DNA of 64,000 bases from JBEIQE01 sp040376705 (lineage in GTDB: Bacteria; Pseudomonadota; Alphaproteobacteria; UBA2400), in assembly GCA_040376705.1 (NCBI GenBank), contig JBEIQE010000003.1:1-64000 (forward strand), given 5' to 3'. The position numbers and the translations under genes were made by a program. Numbering within the stretch: the stretch's first letter is position 1; each line of letters opens with the position of its first letter. Of the stretch, positions 7,983 through 18,294 are shown piece after piece. Below the pieces are notes generated by a model. It was not told the DNA's origin. It did not search any database and worked only from the letters and a program-made list of their open reading frames with translations.

Positions 7983-8108
7983 TTGACACGGTCATGGAAA
8001 GTTGAAAGCACCTCTCTAGACACTGCATAGTACATGCAAACGACCGGATGAATTGAGTCTGATTTCAATCACTTAACCCTCTTTCACATGCAATACGTCA
8101 ATTGGCAC

Positions 8109-9170
8109 TCACGTCTTCGGGCATTTCATCGCGGATTTGCCATGAAGTGAAGAAAGGAGGGTCAGCTTTATGAGATGTGGCTTCCACTCATTCCAAAGCT
8201 CAATTGGCTTCCACCACTTCTGCTGTTTCGGCTTAAGGTAGCCACTTACAATTTTGCGAGTTTCCTTATTGAGCTTACACATGGCCTTATGCTGTGGCAC
8301 ATGCTTACACAGCTCGCGGAACAGCTTCCAAATATCGGCATCAAGACCGGGGGGAGCTTTTGTTCCAATGGGGCTGATGGTCACCGACAGATTAGACAAT
8401 GGGCATGGGTAGTTGTTCATGGCAAAGAAGCGCATATCATGTGGCTTAATACGCCTTTCGATGCGAGTAATCTTTTCCCCTCCATTGAGCTTAAGCTGCG
8501 CGGCCTTATCGTAGATAACCCAGCGATGCTGAGACGTTTTAGAGCCTAGATAGATCGTCTGGGTATCTCCTGCCTTGTTATAGGTCGAGAAGTTAACGTT
8601 ACTCTCAGAAGAGAATGCGAGTTCAGATGGCGAGTAACCGTAAATATCAACAGCCACGTCGTAGCGGGTGACATAACCATAATCGAGGAAATGGTTGTAG
8701 CCATGAGGCAGCATGCTCTCCAGCACTGCTCGAAGCTTATGATGCCCAGCGGCCCCAATTTTGGAGGGGTTCCATTCCAACCTAACCTGAGCGCCTTTTT
8801 TATTCTTAGGGCCTGCCTGCATAAGCACGGTCTCAGTTGGGGTCACCCGAATTTTGATTTGAGCACGATAGTTGCTAGGCACAAAGACAGACGCGAAGAA
8901 TTCAGGGTCATAGTTACAGCTCTTGATGTTAGTAACCACATCCTCAAGCTCCTCAGGAGACAGCCGGTTCATGGTTACGGAAATCTTATCGAGGCTAACC
9001 ACAATTTTGTATGGTTTACCCGCTAGCTTACTATCCTTGTTACTCTTAACTTCTTCAATATCTACAAGACTATCTACTACATGCTTATCTACATTACTCT
9101 GTACCATACTAACTGGCTTATTAGATGATAGTTGGTTTCCGCTGAAGTTTACATGGATTACTTTAGGCAT
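8109..9170 (-). CDS. Rolling-circle-type replication initiator (Rep_trans-like)
   Basis: 353 residues, ATG 9170 with an AGGA-type RBS. The central region has features of phage/plasmid rolling-circle initiators: TRYDVAVDIYG, then TIYLGSKTSQHRWVIYDKA, where the Tyr of the YDK motif is the usual nicking residue, then ITRIERRIK. The C-terminal 100 residues are basic. The gene is clearly more AT-rich than the chromosome around it, which fits foreign origin. With the excisionase-like gene and integrase it suggests an integrative element that can replicate as a circle. The family call is by motif only. Confidence 0.65.
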   Translation of the reverse strand: MPKVIHVNFSGNQLSSNKPVSMVQSNVDKHVVDSLVDIEEVKSNKDSKLAGKPYKIVVSLDKISVTMNRLSPEELEDVVTNIKSCNYDPEFFASVFVPSNYRAQIKIRVTPTETVLMQAGPKNKKGAQVRLEWNPSKIGAAGHHKLRAVLESMLPHGYNHFLDYGYVTRYDVAVDIYGYSPSELAFSSESNVNFSTYNKAGDTQTIYLGSKTSQHRWVIYDKAAQLKLNGGEKITRIERRIKPHDMRFFAMNNYPCPLSNLSVTISPIGTKAPPGLDADIWKLFRELCKHVPQHKAMCKLNKETRKIVSGYLKPKQQKWWKPIELWNEWKPHLIKLTLLSSLHGKSAMKCPKT

Positions 9171-9242
9171 AGTGGTTCCTTTCCTGTGAGCAATGCTCTC
9201 GGACTTATTAAGTTGAGTGAATTATGAGGCTGGTGGCGCTGC

Positions 9243-9425
9243 TTAACTTTGCTCGATATACATCTGGATGTCGTCGCGCATGTAGCGTACGCCCCCCATA
9301 ATGTGGCGGTATTTGGGCCCTTTTTTCTTGCTACGCCATGCCTCAAGCGTGCGAACAGATACCCGCAGAACTGCAGCTACCTCATTGGGTTTCATCATGT
9401 CTTGATATTGATTATACAGCTCCAT
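9243..9425 (-). CDS. Excisionase / AlpA-like helix-turn-helix protein
   Basis: 60 residues. MKPNEVAAVLRVSVRTLEAWR is a winged helix-turn-helix of the MerR/AlpA/Xis type, followed by KKKGPKY and the VRYMRDDIQMYIE tail typical of excisionases (HTH_17). ATG 9425 is preferred over ATG 9428 because the GGAGG lies 6 rather than 3 bases upstream. Located between the Rep gene and the large integrase, it probably directs excision or activates element genes. Confidence 0.72.
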   Translation of the reverse strand: MELYNQYQDMMKPNEVAAVLRVSVRTLEAWRSKKKGPKYRHIMGGVRYMRDDIQMYIEQS

Positions 9426-9550
9426 CATCACCCTCCATACAACGTGCTCGCTGCATCTGGGCTTGAGGAGAGGGGCCAAATGCGTGCGAGCTGTTACCAG
9501 CCCTCGTCATTCGGTTCGACCCCTCCTTGGGTGTCACCATATATATGTCG

Positions 9551-9587
9551 CTCAGTGCAATTGTATGCAAACGCATACTCTACTGAG
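9551..9587. repeat. Nested inverted repeat between excisionase and integrase genes
   Basis: An outer pair CTCAGT (9551-9556) and ACTGAG (9582-9587) encloses an inner perfect hairpin GTATGC-AAAC-GCATAC (9563-9578). It lies in a 270-bp non-coding stretch (9426-9699) with no other obvious content. Candidate roles are an excisionase or integrase arm site, or a nicking origin for the Rep protein. Confidence 0.45.
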
Positions 9588-9699
9588 TAACACTATCTAT
9601 TTCACACGCCCACTGTCGGAATTCAACGTAAAAGAGAAGCGATCCCCATAATTCTCCCGGTGCAGTGCGGTGAGGCAACAGCACATCTACTATCGACTC

Positions 9700-11433
9700 C
9701 TACAGGTGGGTTTTTGTCTTGGGTATTAGGTGGCTGAGGTCAATGTCATAGCTGACTTTGGCCATGTGGCCGCCGAGCGCCTTGATGCTATAGCCTTTGC
9801 CATACCCAGCAGTGGTCGTATCGTCTTTATGACCAAGAATAGCCTTATATACGCTGTCTGGAATATCAGCTTCACGCATGGCATCAGTCATGCTGTGCCT
9901 AAATGAATGGAAGGCGATTTGTTTGGTTTTAACCTTGGTGATAACAAGGTATCGGCTAAACCATTTGCTGAAGTTATGGCTATAGGACCCATTACTGCCC
10001 TTTTGTATAGAAGCAAAGATGCGCCCCTTGGGGTTGGCGATGCGGGCGGTATCAATGTAGTGAAGCCAGCCCATATTAATCAGCATAGGGTGAACGGGCA
10101 CCTTGCGGGCACTCGACCAATTCTTGAGGCTCTTATCTGTTTCGTCGTTTTCGCCCCGGTTAACATCAATATACCAGAGACCATCAAGCTGGCGTATGTC
10201 GGCAACATCAAGCTGAACAATTTCGCCAAGACGCATTCCAGTAAAAAGACCGACTAAAGGTATCCAGTAGTAATCGTCACGAATTATCGTGTTCCCCGGA
10301 TTGCTTCGCCGCCCCTCTGATTGGCAACCGTAATAGAGCGGACTGGCTATGATTGCGCGGAGCTGTTCGACACTAAACGGCAGACGTTTATCTCCTTGCT
10401 GTTTCTTGGTGCCTTTAATGGAAACCTTCTCGGCAGGTGACTCCTTGTTGCCAAGCCACCCTTCATTCTCCGCCCACTTGAACAACGTCTTTACTGCGGT
10501 AAGGTTTTTTACCGCAGTAGCAGACTCAATTCGTTTCACCTTTTCAAGGGTAGCAAGCTGCTTTAACGGCACGCCCACATACTCGGCACGCACGCTAAAG
10601 CCGTGCGGTAAGCGCATTATAACCTCTTTGACGGAGCGAATTTCCTCACGGGTTATAGTGGTAATTTGACGTTTATCGCTCCCTAGTAGCTCTGGTAGCC
10701 ATTCCAGCGCCCGTGTTTTCTCGGTGATGGTTTTTTCACTAAGTTTATGGAACCGCATGTGCTCGACAAAGGCGGTAATTGCTTCGCGCAGTGTCTTGCC
10801 TGTGGTCGTGGAGGCGATTTCATCTGGTAGCGGTGGGAGGCCGGGGTCTGCGATGTCGGCAAAGAGAGGGTCATCAGGCAATGCCTTCTCAAACATCCCA
10901 TTCAGCTTGAGGGAAAAAATCCTGAGCGCCTGAATTCGGGCACGGGCTATGCCACGGCACAGTTCGTCGTAGTCATCTGTACCCGGCTTGATATTAACCT
11001 CATGCTTCTCCAAAAGATTGACTGCTTCGATGTGCGTAAGTCGTGAGAATTTACCTGTCCCTACCTCAGTGCGTATTCTTTGGATAAGCGCATCTGAGCC
11101 TTCCGCTTCATCAGCTGGGTCGAGGCTTTTATCGTTTGTTACACAATAATAGGTATCGTTGGTTGAGCGCCATTCGTTAACGAAGAACTCGTTCACAAGC
11201 TGCTTGATAGTCTCTGCTTTAATGCTTGCCATGCCCTGCAATTCTCCAAAGAGCCGTTCGAACAGGCTGCTGAACTCGCGGCACCGGATTTTGGCCAATT
11301 TAGGATCAGTTGTCTTGAGGGAAATTTTTAGCTCGCTGAAGCCAGCCTGCTCGACAAGAGACAAGGGCAGCGCACGGCGGAAGTAGAACGTACCTGCTCT
11401 ACGAACTAAATGATGGACTGAATAGGACGCCAA
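9700..11433 (-). CDS. Tyrosine integrase, DUF6538-type, at tRNA-Glu
   Basis: 577 residues. The N-terminus (YSVHHLVRRAGTFYFRRALP) is the DUF6538 arm-binding type, followed by a SAM-like domain at about 210-330 and a catalytic domain with the Arg in TGMRLGEIVQLD, HSFRHSMTD (H-x-x-R), LGHKDD and the nucleophile Tyr in AGYGKGYS. The gene sits 94 bp from the 3' end of tRNA-Glu, the classic arrangement for an integrase using that tRNA as attachment site. It marks the right end of the accessory element. Confidence 0.92.
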   Translation of the reverse strand: MASYSVHHLVRRAGTFYFRRALPLSLVEQAGFSELKISLKTTDPKLAKIRCREFSSLFERLFGELQGMASIKAETIKQLVNEFFVNEWRSTNDTYYCVTNDKSLDPADEAEGSDALIQRIRTEVGTGKFSRLTHIEAVNLLEKHEVNIKPGTDDYDELCRGIARARIQALRIFSLKLNGMFEKALPDDPLFADIADPGLPPLPDEIASTTTGKTLREAITAFVEHMRFHKLSEKTITEKTRALEWLPELLGSDKRQITTITREEIRSVKEVIMRLPHGFSVRAEYVGVPLKQLATLEKVKRIESATAVKNLTAVKTLFKWAENEGWLGNKESPAEKVSIKGTKKQQGDKRLPFSVEQLRAIIASPLYYGCQSEGRRSNPGNTIIRDDYYWIPLVGLFTGMRLGEIVQLDVADIRQLDGLWYIDVNRGENDETDKSLKNWSSARKVPVHPMLINMGWLHYIDTARIANPKGRIFASIQKGSNGSYSHNFSKWFSRYLVITKVKTKQIAFHSFRHSMTDAMREADIPDSVYKAILGHKDDTTTAGYGKGYSIKALGGHMAKVSYDIDLSHLIPKTKTHL

Positions 11434-11441
11434 ATTATTCT

Positions 11442-11469
11442 CCGCTGTACCAGAGTTCTGTACCAGCGG
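11442..11469. promoter_or_regulatory. Inverted repeat upstream of the integrase start
   Basis: CCGCTG (11442-11447) pairs with CAGCGG (11464-11469); inside lie a 3-bp mismatch and then CAGA/TCTG. It lies directly ahead of the integrase start at 11433 and 60 bp from the tRNA end. It is a candidate operator or arm-type binding site. Confidence 0.4.
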
Positions 11470-11527
11470 TGCGATTTTGCTTTGGCGTGAAGTAAAAAGC
11501 CCTTGATTTGGGGACTTCGAGCAAAGT

Positions 11528-11603
11528 TGGCGTCCCCTACCGGATTCGAACCGGTGTTACAACCGTGAGAGGGTCGTGTCCTGGGCCTCTAGACGAAGGG
11601 GAC
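11528..11603 (-). tRNA. tRNA-Glu (anticodon CTC)
   Basis: 76 nt including encoded CCA. The acceptor stem GTCCCCT pairs with AGGGGAC, the anticodon loop reads CTCTCAC with CTC as anticodon, and the T arm is CCGGT-TCGAATC-CGG. The 3' end faces the integrase gene, so this is the probable integration site of the accessory element. Confidence 0.95.
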
Positions 11604-11691
11604 ATAGAGCCAAGGCGGCGGTTGTAGCGAATCTGCCAAGGCAAATCAAGCTCGGCAAAGCAAGCTTGTGGTAAGTTCCTGTAAATAGGGG

Positions 11692-12969
<1,278 letters not shown>

Positions 12970-13093
12970 GGGCAACTCCGTTAAAACAGGGCTGTTTTAC
13001 GGGGTTAGCCCATGGGGCGCAAGAGCGCTGTAGGAAGAACGCAAATGCCTCGGTGCAAACAAAGCAATGCTCTGTTTTCTCGGGATTTGCTGT

Positions 13094-14125
13094 CTACCAG
13101 GTGGTCGGCTTGGGATTGCGCGAATCAAAGCCCATTTGGTGCCAATACGGGTAGATGGGGTGGCGGCGCGAAGCGGCGTCGAGCCTGGCCACCTGATCCT
13201 TGGTCAGGTTCCAGCCCACAGCACCAAGGTTATCCTTCAACTGCTGCTCGTTACGCGCACCAATCACGATGTTGCTCACGGTCGGGCGCTGCAGCAGCCA
13301 GTTCAGTGCTACTTGCGGAATGGTTTTACCCACTTCTTTCGCCATGGCATCGAGCGCGTCGACAACGTTATACAGATGCTCATCATCAACCTGCGGACCG
13401 CCGACATCGCCGCCTTGGGCAATACGGCCTTCCTTGGCGGGCTGACCGCGGCGGATTTTACCGGTAAGACGACCCCAGCCAAGCGGGCTCCACACCATCA
13501 GGCCAAGGCCCTGATCGAGGCCAAGCGGCATCAACTCCCACTCGTACTCACGGTTCAGCAGCGAGTAATACCCCTGATAGGCGCTATGGCGCACGTAATG
13601 ATGCTTCTCACTCGTGGCGAGCGACTTCATCACATGCCAGCCCGAAAAGTTGGAGCAGCCAGTGTAACGCACCTTGCCGCTTTTCACGAGGGTATCAAGC
13701 GCCTCAAGGGTTTCTTCCTGCGGGGTGAGGGCGTCAAACCCGTGCATGAAGTAGACATCAATATAGTCAGTGCCCAAGCGCTTGAGGCTATCCTCAGCTG
13801 CTTTAACAATATGCTGGCGCGAGGAGCCACGGTCATTGGGGCCATCGCCCATGCCAAAGGTGGCTTTGGTTGCGATCAGAACTTTATCGCGGCGGCCTTT
13901 AAGCGCAGCGCCGAGGATCTCTTCCGACGCACCGGCTGAGTAGATATTCGCGGTATCAAAGAAGTTGAGACCTGCCTCAAGGCACACGTCAACCAGCTTG
14001 GAGGCTTCAGCAACATCGGTTGCGCCCCATTTCTTGAACATATCGCCCACACCGCCAAAAGTGCCGGTACCAAGGCTGAGGACGGGGACCATAAGACCAG
14101 ACTTGCCTAACTGACGATATTCCAT
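13094..14125 (-). CDS. Aldo/keto reductase
   Basis: 343 residues from ATG 14125 (MEYRQLGKSGL, the usual family start). A TIM-barrel NADPH-dependent reductase with the catalytic set Asp/Tyr in FDTANIYSAG, Lys in IATKATF and His in YFMHGFD. The SNFSGWH segment and the C-terminal NAD(P)-binding IVIGARNEQQL are present. It belongs to the bacterial group of general oxidoreductases acting on aldehydes and ketones; the substrate is unknown. Divergently placed from an Old Yellow Enzyme gene, with only 90 bp between starts, so they may share a control region. Confidence 0.88.
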   Translation of the reverse strand: MEYRQLGKSGLMVPVLSLGTGTFGGVGDMFKKWGATDVAEASKLVDVCLEAGLNFFDTANIYSAGASEEILGAALKGRRDKVLIATKATFGMGDGPNDRGSSRQHIVKAAEDSLKRLGTDYIDVYFMHGFDALTPQEETLEALDTLVKSGKVRYTGCSNFSGWHVMKSLATSEKHHYVRHSAYQGYYSLLNREYEWELMPLGLDQGLGLMVWSPLGWGRLTGKIRRGQPAKEGRIAQGGDVGGPQVDDEHLYNVVDALDAMAKEVGKTIPQVALNWLLQRPTVSNIVIGARNEQQLKDNLGAVGWNLTKDQVARLDAASRRHPIYPYWHQMGFDSRNPKPTTW

Positions 14126-14215
14126 GAACACTCTCCGGTTGAACTTGACCGCCAGAAGGTGGCATCTATTTTCAGATTGTCCAGTCCTCCTGCTCAAAGA
14201 AAAAAGAGTTACCCC

Positions 14216-15301
14216 ATGGCAACCACACTTTTAGCACCAACACAGCTTGGCCCTTATCAGCTCTCCAATCACGTGGTCATGGCACCGCTTACGCGCACCC
14301 GCGCGCCGGATGAGGGTGTGCCCACACAACTTATGGCCAAGTACTATGGCATGCGCGCCAGCGCTGGCCTCATCATCAGCGAGGCAACCAACATCACCCC
14401 GCAGGGCCGCGGCTATATTGATACTCCCGGCATTTACAGCGAAGCGCAGATTGCCGGCTGGAAAGCGGTGACAGACGCCGTACACGCAGGTGGCGGGCGC
14501 ATTTACCTGCAGCTCTGGCATGTGGGGCGTATTTCACACCCTGACCTGCAGCCGGGCAAAACCCTGCCGGTTGCGCCATCCGCCATCAAGCCCAAGGCGC
14601 AGATCTTCACGCAGAACGGAATGGTCGATGCGCAAGAGCCACGCGCGCTGAACAGTAACGAAATTCCGGGCATTATTGCCGACTATCGCCGCGCTACCGA
14701 AAACGCCTTGAAGGCCGGGTTTGATGGTGTCGAGATTCATGCGGCCAACGGCTACCTGATCGACCAGTTCCTGCGCGATGGCAGTAACCAGCGCACTGAC
14801 GCCTATGGCGGCTCTATTGAAAACCGTATCCGCTTCGCGCGCGAGGTGGTAGAGGCAGTGGTGGCCGGTGCAGGCGGTGAGAGTGGCAAGGTTGGTATTC
14901 GCCTCTCGCCGCTCAGCTCGGTGAATGATATGCAGGACAGCAACCCTGAAGCGCTGTTTACAGCGCTGATTGATGCCATCAACCCCTATAAGCTGGCTTA
15001 TATTCACGTAGTCGAAGGCATTACCCGCGCCGCGCGCGAGGTAGAGGGCGGGTTTGATCTGCAGGTGCTGCGCCGCAAGTTCAACGGACTCTACATGGGC
15101 AACAACGGTTATACGCAGCAGCTGGCCGAGCAGCGACTGGCCGCAGGAGAGGTAGACCTCGTAGCCTTTGGCCGCCCGTTCATCTCAAACCCTGATCTGG
15201 TAGAGCGCTTTAAACGTAATCTGCCGCTGGCCACGCCGGATACTGCTACGTTCTATGGTAAGGGCGAGCGCGGCTATACCGATTACCCTACCGCTGCTTG
15301 A
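14216..15301 (+). CDS. Old Yellow Enzyme-family FMN oxidoreductase (NemA-like)
   Basis: 361 residues from ATG 14216. An FMN TIM-barrel enzyme: MAPLTRTRA and LQLWHVGR belong to the flavin-binding core, HAANGYLIDQFLRDGSN carries the substrate-binding residues and RTDAYGGSIENR is diagnostic. The H-x-x-N/H pair that binds the electron-withdrawing group is seen in EIHAANGYL. The family reduces activated C=C bonds and nitro compounds, for example N-ethylmaleimide or trinitrotoluene, with NADPH. It ends 14 bases inside the convergent glycosyltransferase-like gene. Confidence 0.9.
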   Translation: MATTLLAPTQLGPYQLSNHVVMAPLTRTRAPDEGVPTQLMAKYYGMRASAGLIISEATNITPQGRGYIDTPGIYSEAQIAGWKAVTDAVHAGGGRIYLQLWHVGRISHPDLQPGKTLPVAPSAIKPKAQIFTQNGMVDAQEPRALNSNEIPGIIADYRRATENALKAGFDGVEIHAANGYLIDQFLRDGSNQRTDAYGGSIENRIRFAREVVEAVVAGAGGESGKVGIRLSPLSSVNDMQDSNPEALFTALIDAINPYKLAYIHVVEGITRAAREVEGGFDLQVLRRKFNGLYMGNNGYTQQLAEQRLAAGEVDLVAFGRPFISNPDLVERFKRNLPLATPDTATFYGKGERGYTDYPTAA

Positions 15302-16550
15302 GGTGCAGGAGCTGTTCGTAAGCCTTATGAACTGGGGTCTGCCAGTTACCGGCCTCGGGCTGGCGCAATAGTGTGGTGGTGGGCGCAAGCGGCGTGCTTG
15401 TGCCCGCAAGCCCCCAGCGCCAGTTGGGGATGTGCTTGAGCAGCAGGAGCGCAGGCACACGTAGCGCACCCGCCAGATTAGGCCATACTGTATCAATCGA
15501 AATGACCAGATCAAGGCACTTCATGGTGATAGCCATGTCCTCAAACGAGATACGTTCACCTATCTTGTTCCGGTACTTGAGGTTTGGCAGCGCTCTGCGC
15601 TCATCCTCGCTTGCATCATCCAGCAGGCAGATGGCTGTTACACCGTCGAGCTCGGTAAAGGGCCGCATCAGCTCAATCGGCACATCGCGGCCGAGATCAA
15701 ATTTGTTGTTAGGGTCGCTGCGCCACGCGATGCCGATTTTATAACCCTCGCCATAATCGCGCATCAGCTCGGCACGGCGTACGGTCAGTTTCTCTTCATC
15801 CACAGGTAGTTCATAAGCGGCTGAATAGGGGTTAGGCTCAAGCGGGTTGATTTGCAGAATATGCAGCAGGCTGAGCAGCGAGATATGGCGGGTAGTGGTA
15901 AATGGCAGTGTGTCTTTACGCGCAACCACGGTTATGCCGTGCCGGGCAAGCCCCTGCATGAGGCCCAGCAGGTGGTTCTGCACTTCAAATATAATTTGCG
16001 AAGTATGGGCTTTAAGCGCCAGTAGTAGCGCTGCAAATTGCACGGTATCGCCCGCACCGCCTTCGGCCATGACTAGCAGTGGCTGGTCTTTGTCTGCCGC
16101 ACTGCCAGTAAATGGAATGCTGCCTTTAAGTTCGCGCGGGCTGGTGCTCCAGTTTACTTCGCGCGCCCAGCCGGCATCGTGCCGGTATTCCATATCGCTG
16201 AGGGCGCCTTGCCAGTTGCCACGCGCAAAGCGGATGATCGAGCGCTGGATGCGGGCATTGGCATCCTGCGGCTTCAGCTCAATAGCTGTATCGCAAGCTG
16301 CCTCGGCTTCGGGCAGACAATAGAGCTGGAAGTAGCTGGTGCTGAGCGAGAGGTTGCGCTGGAAGTCGTGCGGGTTGATTTCAAGATGGCGCTGGTAGCT
16401 TGGAATGGCATTGGCAAAACGGCCCTCGCTTTGCGCAATATCACCATCATAGCCATGCATATCGCGCAGGCGCTGCACAGCAGCTGCATCGCCGGTTGTG
16501 TGGCGGGTACCGAGCAGCTCGGCGATGATGATGTCAACAGACTTGAACAT
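15288..16550 (-). CDS. TPR protein with glycosyltransferase-family-9-like domain
   Basis: 420 residues from ATG 16550. The first 150 residues hold about three tetratricopeptide repeats (SYQRHLEINPHDFQRNLSL, then EAEAACDTAIELKPQDANA). The rest resembles the two Rossmann domains of ADP-heptose/GT9-type enzymes: LLVMAEGGAGDTVQFAALL, IGIAWRSDPNNKFDLGRD and VISIDTVWPNLAGALRVPALLLL, which is the nucleotide-sugar-contacting D-T-x-x-x-H-L-A-G-A region. Such TPR-GT proteins are common in alphaproteobacteria with unknown acceptor. It is followed by an FkbM methyltransferase upstream on the same strand, hinting at a glycan-modifying pair. Confidence 0.72.
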   Translation of the reverse strand: MFKSVDIIIAELLGTRHTTGDAAAVQRLRDMHGYDGDIAQSEGRFANAIPSYQRHLEINPHDFQRNLSLSTSYFQLYCLPEAEAACDTAIELKPQDANARIQRSIIRFARGNWQGALSDMEYRHDAGWAREVNWSTSPRELKGSIPFTGSAADKDQPLLVMAEGGAGDTVQFAALLLALKAHTSQIIFEVQNHLLGLMQGLARHGITVVARKDTLPFTTTRHISLLSLLHILQINPLEPNPYSAAYELPVDEEKLTVRRAELMRDYGEGYKIGIAWRSDPNNKFDLGRDVPIELMRPFTELDGVTAICLLDDASEDERRALPNLKYRNKIGERISFEDMAITMKCLDLVISIDTVWPNLAGALRVPALLLLKHIPNWRWGLAGTSTPLAPTTTLLRQPEAGNWQTPVHKAYEQLLHLKQR

Positions 16551-16597
16551 GCAGAGGTTGTGGCATAAGCCGCGGCAAAAGTTCAATGACAGTTCTG

Positions 16598-17410
16598 TTA
16601 AAGTTCAAGAATCACGTTCATGCGGCCGGGGTTGGTCTCGCGGTAACCTTTATCCAGCAGCATCTGTAGTACATCAGTTTTCCAGCGTTTGGCGTTACGC
16701 TCGATGAAAATTATCTTGGGCCAGCGCTCTTGTGGGGCGGTGGCAAAGAAGGCGTTGAGCACGATGTCTTCCGCGCCCTCAATATCAATCTTCATGGCAT
16801 CCGCCTGCTGCATGCCGCGGGTATCCATCAGCGAGAGCAGGGTGCGGCAGGGCACTTCAACCGCTTCGCCCTCGGTAGCGGCTACGCTGGCTTGCCCGCG
16901 ATTGTCCTTCGAGAGGTGCAGGGTAATGCTGCCATCCCTATCTGCCAGTGCAATGGGGGCGACATGAATAGTGGTAAAGTTGTTGAGTGCGATGTTGGTA
17001 TGTAGCCGCTCAAGCATGGCAGGCTGCGGCTCAACCGCCACAATGTTGGCCTCGGCTCCCGCACGGGCGGCGACATAAAGGGCGTAAAGACCAGCATTCG
17101 CGCCGATGTCGAGAAAACGGAAGCCCGGACGAATGCGCTGCTTGAGCAGGGCCAGCTCATCGCTATCAAAAAACTGCGGGGTGAAGAGTACGCGCTTTTC
17201 CGACACGTTATCATGCGCCACCAGGCGTAGCTTGTAACCCAGCCGCTCCACATCCGCCGGATGATCGCCAAGGGTAATCAGCACCGGTTTGCGCAGCCAT
17301 AGGGCGAAGCGGCGGCCCAGCCATGTTTCGGGCAGCTTTTGCGTAATCGCCATCAGCGCGTTTTGCCAGGCGTGCGGGGTGTGGGTGCCAAAGGGGGCGA
17401 GTGCGTTCAT
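16598..17410 (-). CDS. FkbM-family SAM-dependent methyltransferase
   Basis: 270 residues from ATG 17410. The SAM-binding motif FLDIGANAGLYALYVA is followed by VAVEPQPAMLERL (motif II acidic residue) and the FkbM signature MKIDIEGAEDIVL. The C-terminus ends in a typical GY-x-x-x-x-N-P-G segment. FkbM proteins O-methylate sugars or polyketides; here a cell-surface glycan is a plausible substrate given the glycosyltransferase-like gene 47 bp downstream. The substrate is not deducible. Confidence 0.85.
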   Translation of the reverse strand: MNALAPFGTHTPHAWQNALMAITQKLPETWLGRRFALWLRKPVLITLGDHPADVERLGYKLRLVAHDNVSEKRVLFTPQFFDSDELALLKQRIRPGFRFLDIGANAGLYALYVAARAGAEANIVAVEPQPAMLERLHTNIALNNFTTIHVAPIALADRDGSITLHLSKDNRGQASVAATEGEAVEVPCRTLLSLMDTRGMQQADAMKIDIEGAEDIVLNAFFATAPQERWPKIIFIERNAKRWKTDVLQMLLDKGYRETNPGRMNVILEL

Positions 17411-17420
17411 GGGCGGCAGA

Positions 17421-18275
17421 TTACAACAACACAAATAAAGCGCCAGCCCATGCTGCAACGAGGCCAATCGCAAGGCCGGGAATCACCTCACGCGCGTAAA
17501 CATGCGAGCCTGCCGTGGCCGAAAGCGCCATACGTAAAAGGGTATTGCTGGTAAAGCCCAGCATGACAGGAATCACAGATTTACCGGCCTCAAGCGTGCC
17601 TGCATTCACCAGTGCGGCCAGGGTGGCGCCGGCGGCATGTGCATCAGATAGTCCGGCGATGGCAGCCCCCAGCCAGATACCCTTTTCCCCAAGGCTATGG
17701 TTGAGCCATACCACCGCCACGCCGATCAGCGCAATCAGCCCGGCCATACCAAGAGCGGCCTTAAGGGTGATGATGGGTTTGCCCGAAGGCGCAGACAGAT
17801 TAACGCTGCGGGCCGAGCGCCGAATGAAAAAGATACTGTAAAGCGCGGAAGCCAAAACCCCGGCCAGCAGAGGCGGCAGCATTTTGTAAAACAGCGGCAG
17901 GCTAAGGGCGGCCAGCAGCATCGCCATTTGAACATAAGTGGCAACGCTTGAGAGCACAGCGCCTGCCACAGCAGGTGCATGGCTGGCCGGATGCTTTTTA
18001 ACCTGCAGGCCCAGAGCCATAACTGTTGCCGTACTCGAGACAAATCCCGAGATGAACCCCGCAAGCGGCAGGCCATGGCGCAGGCCCACACGCTGGCTTA
18101 CCAGCTGTCCGAGCGTACCGATGCCGAGCAGCAGCACAACGATGAGCCATATTTTATAAGGGTTTAGTGCCTGTAGCGGGCCCATGGCCTCATCTGGCAG
18201 GATAAGTAAAAGCATGGCTGCTGCTGCGAGCAGGAGCAGGTCTTTACAGCTTTGGCGCAGACGGGCGAGTTGCAT
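17421..18275 (-). CDS. DUF4010-type membrane protein (MgtC-related C-terminal region)
   Basis: 284 residues, about eight hydrophobic helices. LRHGLPLAGFISGFVSSTATVMALG is the hallmark of DUF4010 proteins, which are often fused behind an MgtC/SapB domain. The MgtC part is missing here, so the protein is the C-terminal module alone. GLSDAHAAGATLA and GFTSNTLLRM further support the family. It is an inner-membrane protein, and function is unknown, possibly cation or small-molecule transport. The start at 18275 gives a short basic N-terminus. Confidence 0.75.
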   Translation of the reverse strand: MQLARLRQSCKDLLLLAAAAMLLLILPDEAMGPLQALNPYKIWLIVVLLLGIGTLGQLVSQRVGLRHGLPLAGFISGFVSSTATVMALGLQVKKHPASHAPAVAGAVLSSVATYVQMAMLLAALSLPLFYKMLPPLLAGVLASALYSIFFIRRSARSVNLSAPSGKPIITLKAALGMAGLIALIGVAVVWLNHSLGEKGIWLGAAIAGLSDAHAAGATLAALVNAGTLEAGKSVIPVMLGFTSNTLLRMALSATAGSHVYAREVIPGLAIGLVAAWAGALFVLL

Positions 18276-18294
18276 GCCGCAGCTTTAGCACAAA

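Noticed and set aside
7983..8108. Possible origin between the second recombinase and Rep genes
   Set aside because: It has an imperfect direct repeat (ACATGCAAACG and ACATGCAATACG) and an ATTGA/TCAAT pair, but these are too weak to call an origin.
9508..9530. GGTTCGA-containing stretch that recalls a tRNA T arm or an att core
   Set aside because: Only the seven bases match tRNA-Glu; flanking stem bases do not pair or continue, so it is neither a tRNA fragment nor a credible att site.
13067..13939. 290-codon open frame on the plus strand
   Set aside because: Antisense of the aldo/keto reductase, whose catalytic residues are intact.
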